Source: Myxococcales bacterium (GTDB taxonomy: Bacteria; Myxococcota_A; Polyangia; Polyangiales; Polyangiaceae). Taken from it: DNA of 46,981 nucleotides. The notes below the pieces were generated by a model that saw only the letters and a list, made by a program, of their open reading frames with translations, ran no database searches and was not told where the DNA came from. The stretch covers positions 1 to 46,981 of the forward strand of contig JACPVJ010000001.1 of assembly GCA_016191785.1 (NCBI GenBank), given 5' to 3'. Position 1 is the stretch's first letter. Each line of letters opens with the position of its first letter. Of this stretch, positions 45,695 to 46,981 are shown piece by piece. The translations under genes were made by a program, and so were the position numbers.

Positions 45695-46981
45695 TCACTG
45701 GCACATCTTGAAGCGCCGAAGTCGAAGCGTGTTGGTGTCCCGCCAGGCGACGAGCAGCTTGTCTTCGGTGTACCCGACCGTCGGCTGGTCGACGCTGGCC
45801 GAGAGCTTCGGCGTCGGCGCGCCGCTCATCTGGTAGCCCCCGATGCCCGCGATCTCGACCTTGCCGGGCGCGAGCTCGAGGTAGCTGACGTTGACCGAGA
45901 GCGAGCCGTCGGCCACCTTGACCCCGGCGACGGCGAAGTGCACCCGCTCGTCCGTCGAGGCCGCCGGGCGCTTGAAGGCGACCAAGCCGGGCAGGGCGAC
46001 CCCCGGCAGGCTCGGGTCCGGAGTCGACTTGCAGTTCGAGATCTCGTTCCAGCCCGCGCCCCCGACCAAGAACGAGTCGAGCTCGGTGACGGCCTTGACC
46101 GTGCCGGTGAGGAAGGTGTGGGCGAAGGCCCCGACCCAGAGCCGGCCGCGGCCCGCGGTCGCCAGCCCCGCGAACGTCCCCTTGCCCGAGTCACACGAGG
46201 TGACCGGGCCGGTCTTGCCGCCGCCGGGGAACGTGACCTGAACCGTGGAGTCGTCGCGCCAGAAGGCACCGACCGCCGAGTCCGAGACGATCGGCGCGAC
46301 GCCAGTGACCTTGTTCGCCGAGATGGCCTTGCCGGTGGGCACCTTGCCGTCGGTGTGAATCCAGATACCGCCCGGGCCCGTCCAGACGGCACCGGGCTTG
46401 CCGCTCGGATCCAGGAACGGCTGCGGTCGGCGCGTCCCGTCGATGGTCCACTCGTAGCAGTACGCGGTGGAGCAGGCGTCGGACTCAGTCGGAGCGGACT
46501 TCAGATCTGGGGGGAACTCGAGCTGCTTCACCCGCCAGTCGAGGCCGCCGAACTGATAGGCGACGAACCCTTTGGGCTTGTCGCCGTCGCGCACCAGCCC
46601 CACCGGGCCTCGGGGGCCCTCTTTGCCGAAGGTGTTTCCCAGCACCCATTCGTCGCCCTTCGCCAAGGGCTGGGCGGCGTCCACTGCGAACACCGCGGTC
46701 GCGAACTCGAGCGGGCCAGCGTCGCCCTTCTTCGCTCCGAAGTACTTCGAGACGTAGAACCGGCCCTTGCCCCCGATCACGCTGAGCCCGCCCAGGTAGT
46801 CGTCCGCCGGAAGATCGATCTGCCCGTCGTCGGCCAGCACGCCGCCGTGGAAGCACACGTTCGGGCCGCCATCGTTCGCGACGCACACGTCGGTGGTGCA
46901 GGGATCCCCGTCGTCGCACTCGGTGCTGGGCCCTGGAGTCTTGCACGCAAGCGACGAGCTTCCGCCGCTGCCGCCGGCGCC
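45695..46981 (-). CDS. Exported Cys-containing protein, propeller-like (5' truncated)
   Basis: 428 visible residues; the frame continues beyond the window edge. The visible upstream end is a Gly/Ser linker, followed by a CDDGDPCTTDVC motif. This is a short disulfide-rich motif often placed after lipoprotein linkers in myxobacteria. The rest (about 390 residues) has repeated beta segments such as GGKGRFYVSKYFG, LVGGAGWNEIS and TVGYTEDKLLVAWRD, suggestive of a beta-propeller. The stop is 54 bp before recD2. Family not recognised. Confidence 0.75.
   Translation of the reverse strand, partial: GAGGSGGSSSLACKTPGPSTECDDGDPCTTDVCVANDGGPNVCFHGGVLADDGQIDLPADDYLGGLSVIGGKGRFYVSKYFGAKKGDAGPLEFATAVFAVDAAQPLAKGDEWVLGNTFGKEGPRGPVGLVRDGDKPKGFVAYQFGGLDWRVKQLEFPPDLKSAPTESDACSTAYCYEWTIDGTRRPQPFLDPSGKPGAVWTGPGGIWIHTDGKVPTGKAISANKVTGVAPIVSDSAVGAFWRDDSTVQVTFPGGGKTGPVTSCDSGKGTFAGLATAGRGRLWVGAFAHTFLTGTVKAVTELDSFLVGGAGWNEISNCKSTPDPSLPGVALPGLVAFKRPAASTDERVHFAVAGVKVADGSLSVNVSYLELAPGKVEIAGIGGYQMSGAPTPKLSASVDQPTVGYTEDKLLVAWRDTNTLRLRRFKMCQ

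Noticed and set aside
1..46981. tRNA, rRNA, riboswitch or phage attachment site
   Set aside because: I looked in all gaps between genes and saw no cloverleaf, conserved rRNA segment, long structured leader or integrase-linked repeat.

Overview
The window is very GC-rich with strong G/C at third codon positions. It has dense short operons, two eukaryote-like Ser/Thr kinases, an FHA protein, NtrC, FGE, FG-GAP, PEGA and TPR proteins, and about twenty predicted lipoproteins, many with Gly-rich linkers and Cys-rich domains. This profile fits a myxobacterium (Myxococcota, most like Polyangiales/Sorangium-type genomes). I see no tRNA, rRNA, CRISPR array or mobile element. Both window edges cut genes whose visible outer ends are Gly-rich linkers.

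Layout. (1) 2-463: tail of an exported Cys-rich protein. (2) 514-8822: a kinase-headed cluster. It starts with a palindrome-bearing promoter, then a transmembrane Ser/Thr kinase, a TPR protein, a short Cys-rich lipoprotein, and a tandemly duplicated two-gene cassette. Each cassette has a lipoprotein with eight cystine-knot-like repeats followed by a YfbK-like vWA lipoprotein. Genes up to 4469 are translationally coupled by 1-4 nt overlaps. (3) 8824-16605: Gly-rich lipoproteins, a small membrane pair, a second Ser/Thr kinase with about five membrane segments, and divergent lipoprotein genes around a palindrome. (4) 16680-22305 (minus strand): a tight four-gene operon of PEGA/TPR protein, FG-GAP lipoprotein, sigma54-type NtrC regulator and FGE-domain lipoprotein. 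(5) 22436-30570: a TPR protein, a small lipoprotein, a cytochrome-like lipoprotein, ruvA, a zinc-ribbon/double-FHA protein behind a strong promoter, an atypical Nudix protein, a comF homologue, a GYF-like membrane protein and a repeat-rich lipoprotein. (6) 30574-37491: a DsbD-like protein, TPR proteins, small paired lipoproteins, an M48 protease, and zinc-finger, rhodanese and hemerythrin proteins. (7) 37546-41981: an OmpA/TSP3 outer-membrane protein, a zinc-ribbon membrane protein and a GltJ/AgmX-like zinc-ribbon/GYF/TonB-like protein. (8) 42034-46981: a Kazal-like lipoprotein with a clear promoter and operator, recD2, and a partial Cys-rich exported protein.

How the parts may work together (inference). 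The kinases and the FHA protein could form phospho-signalling circuits. The kinase-headed cluster would link a membrane sensor kinase to secreted disulfide-rich and vWA surface proteins. The DsbD-like protein could supply reducing power to keep this Cys-rich exported set correctly folded.

The observation I consider most novel is the pair of lipoproteins built as strings of eight C-x6-C-x5-CC-x3-C-x4-C units. This is the spacing of inhibitor-cystine-knot (knottin, omega-conotoxin-like) peptides. Each is paired with a vWA protein in a kinase operon. A second genome-style signal is the frequent placement of a TAnnnT box 6-9 nt before start codons, suggesting widespread leaderless transcription.
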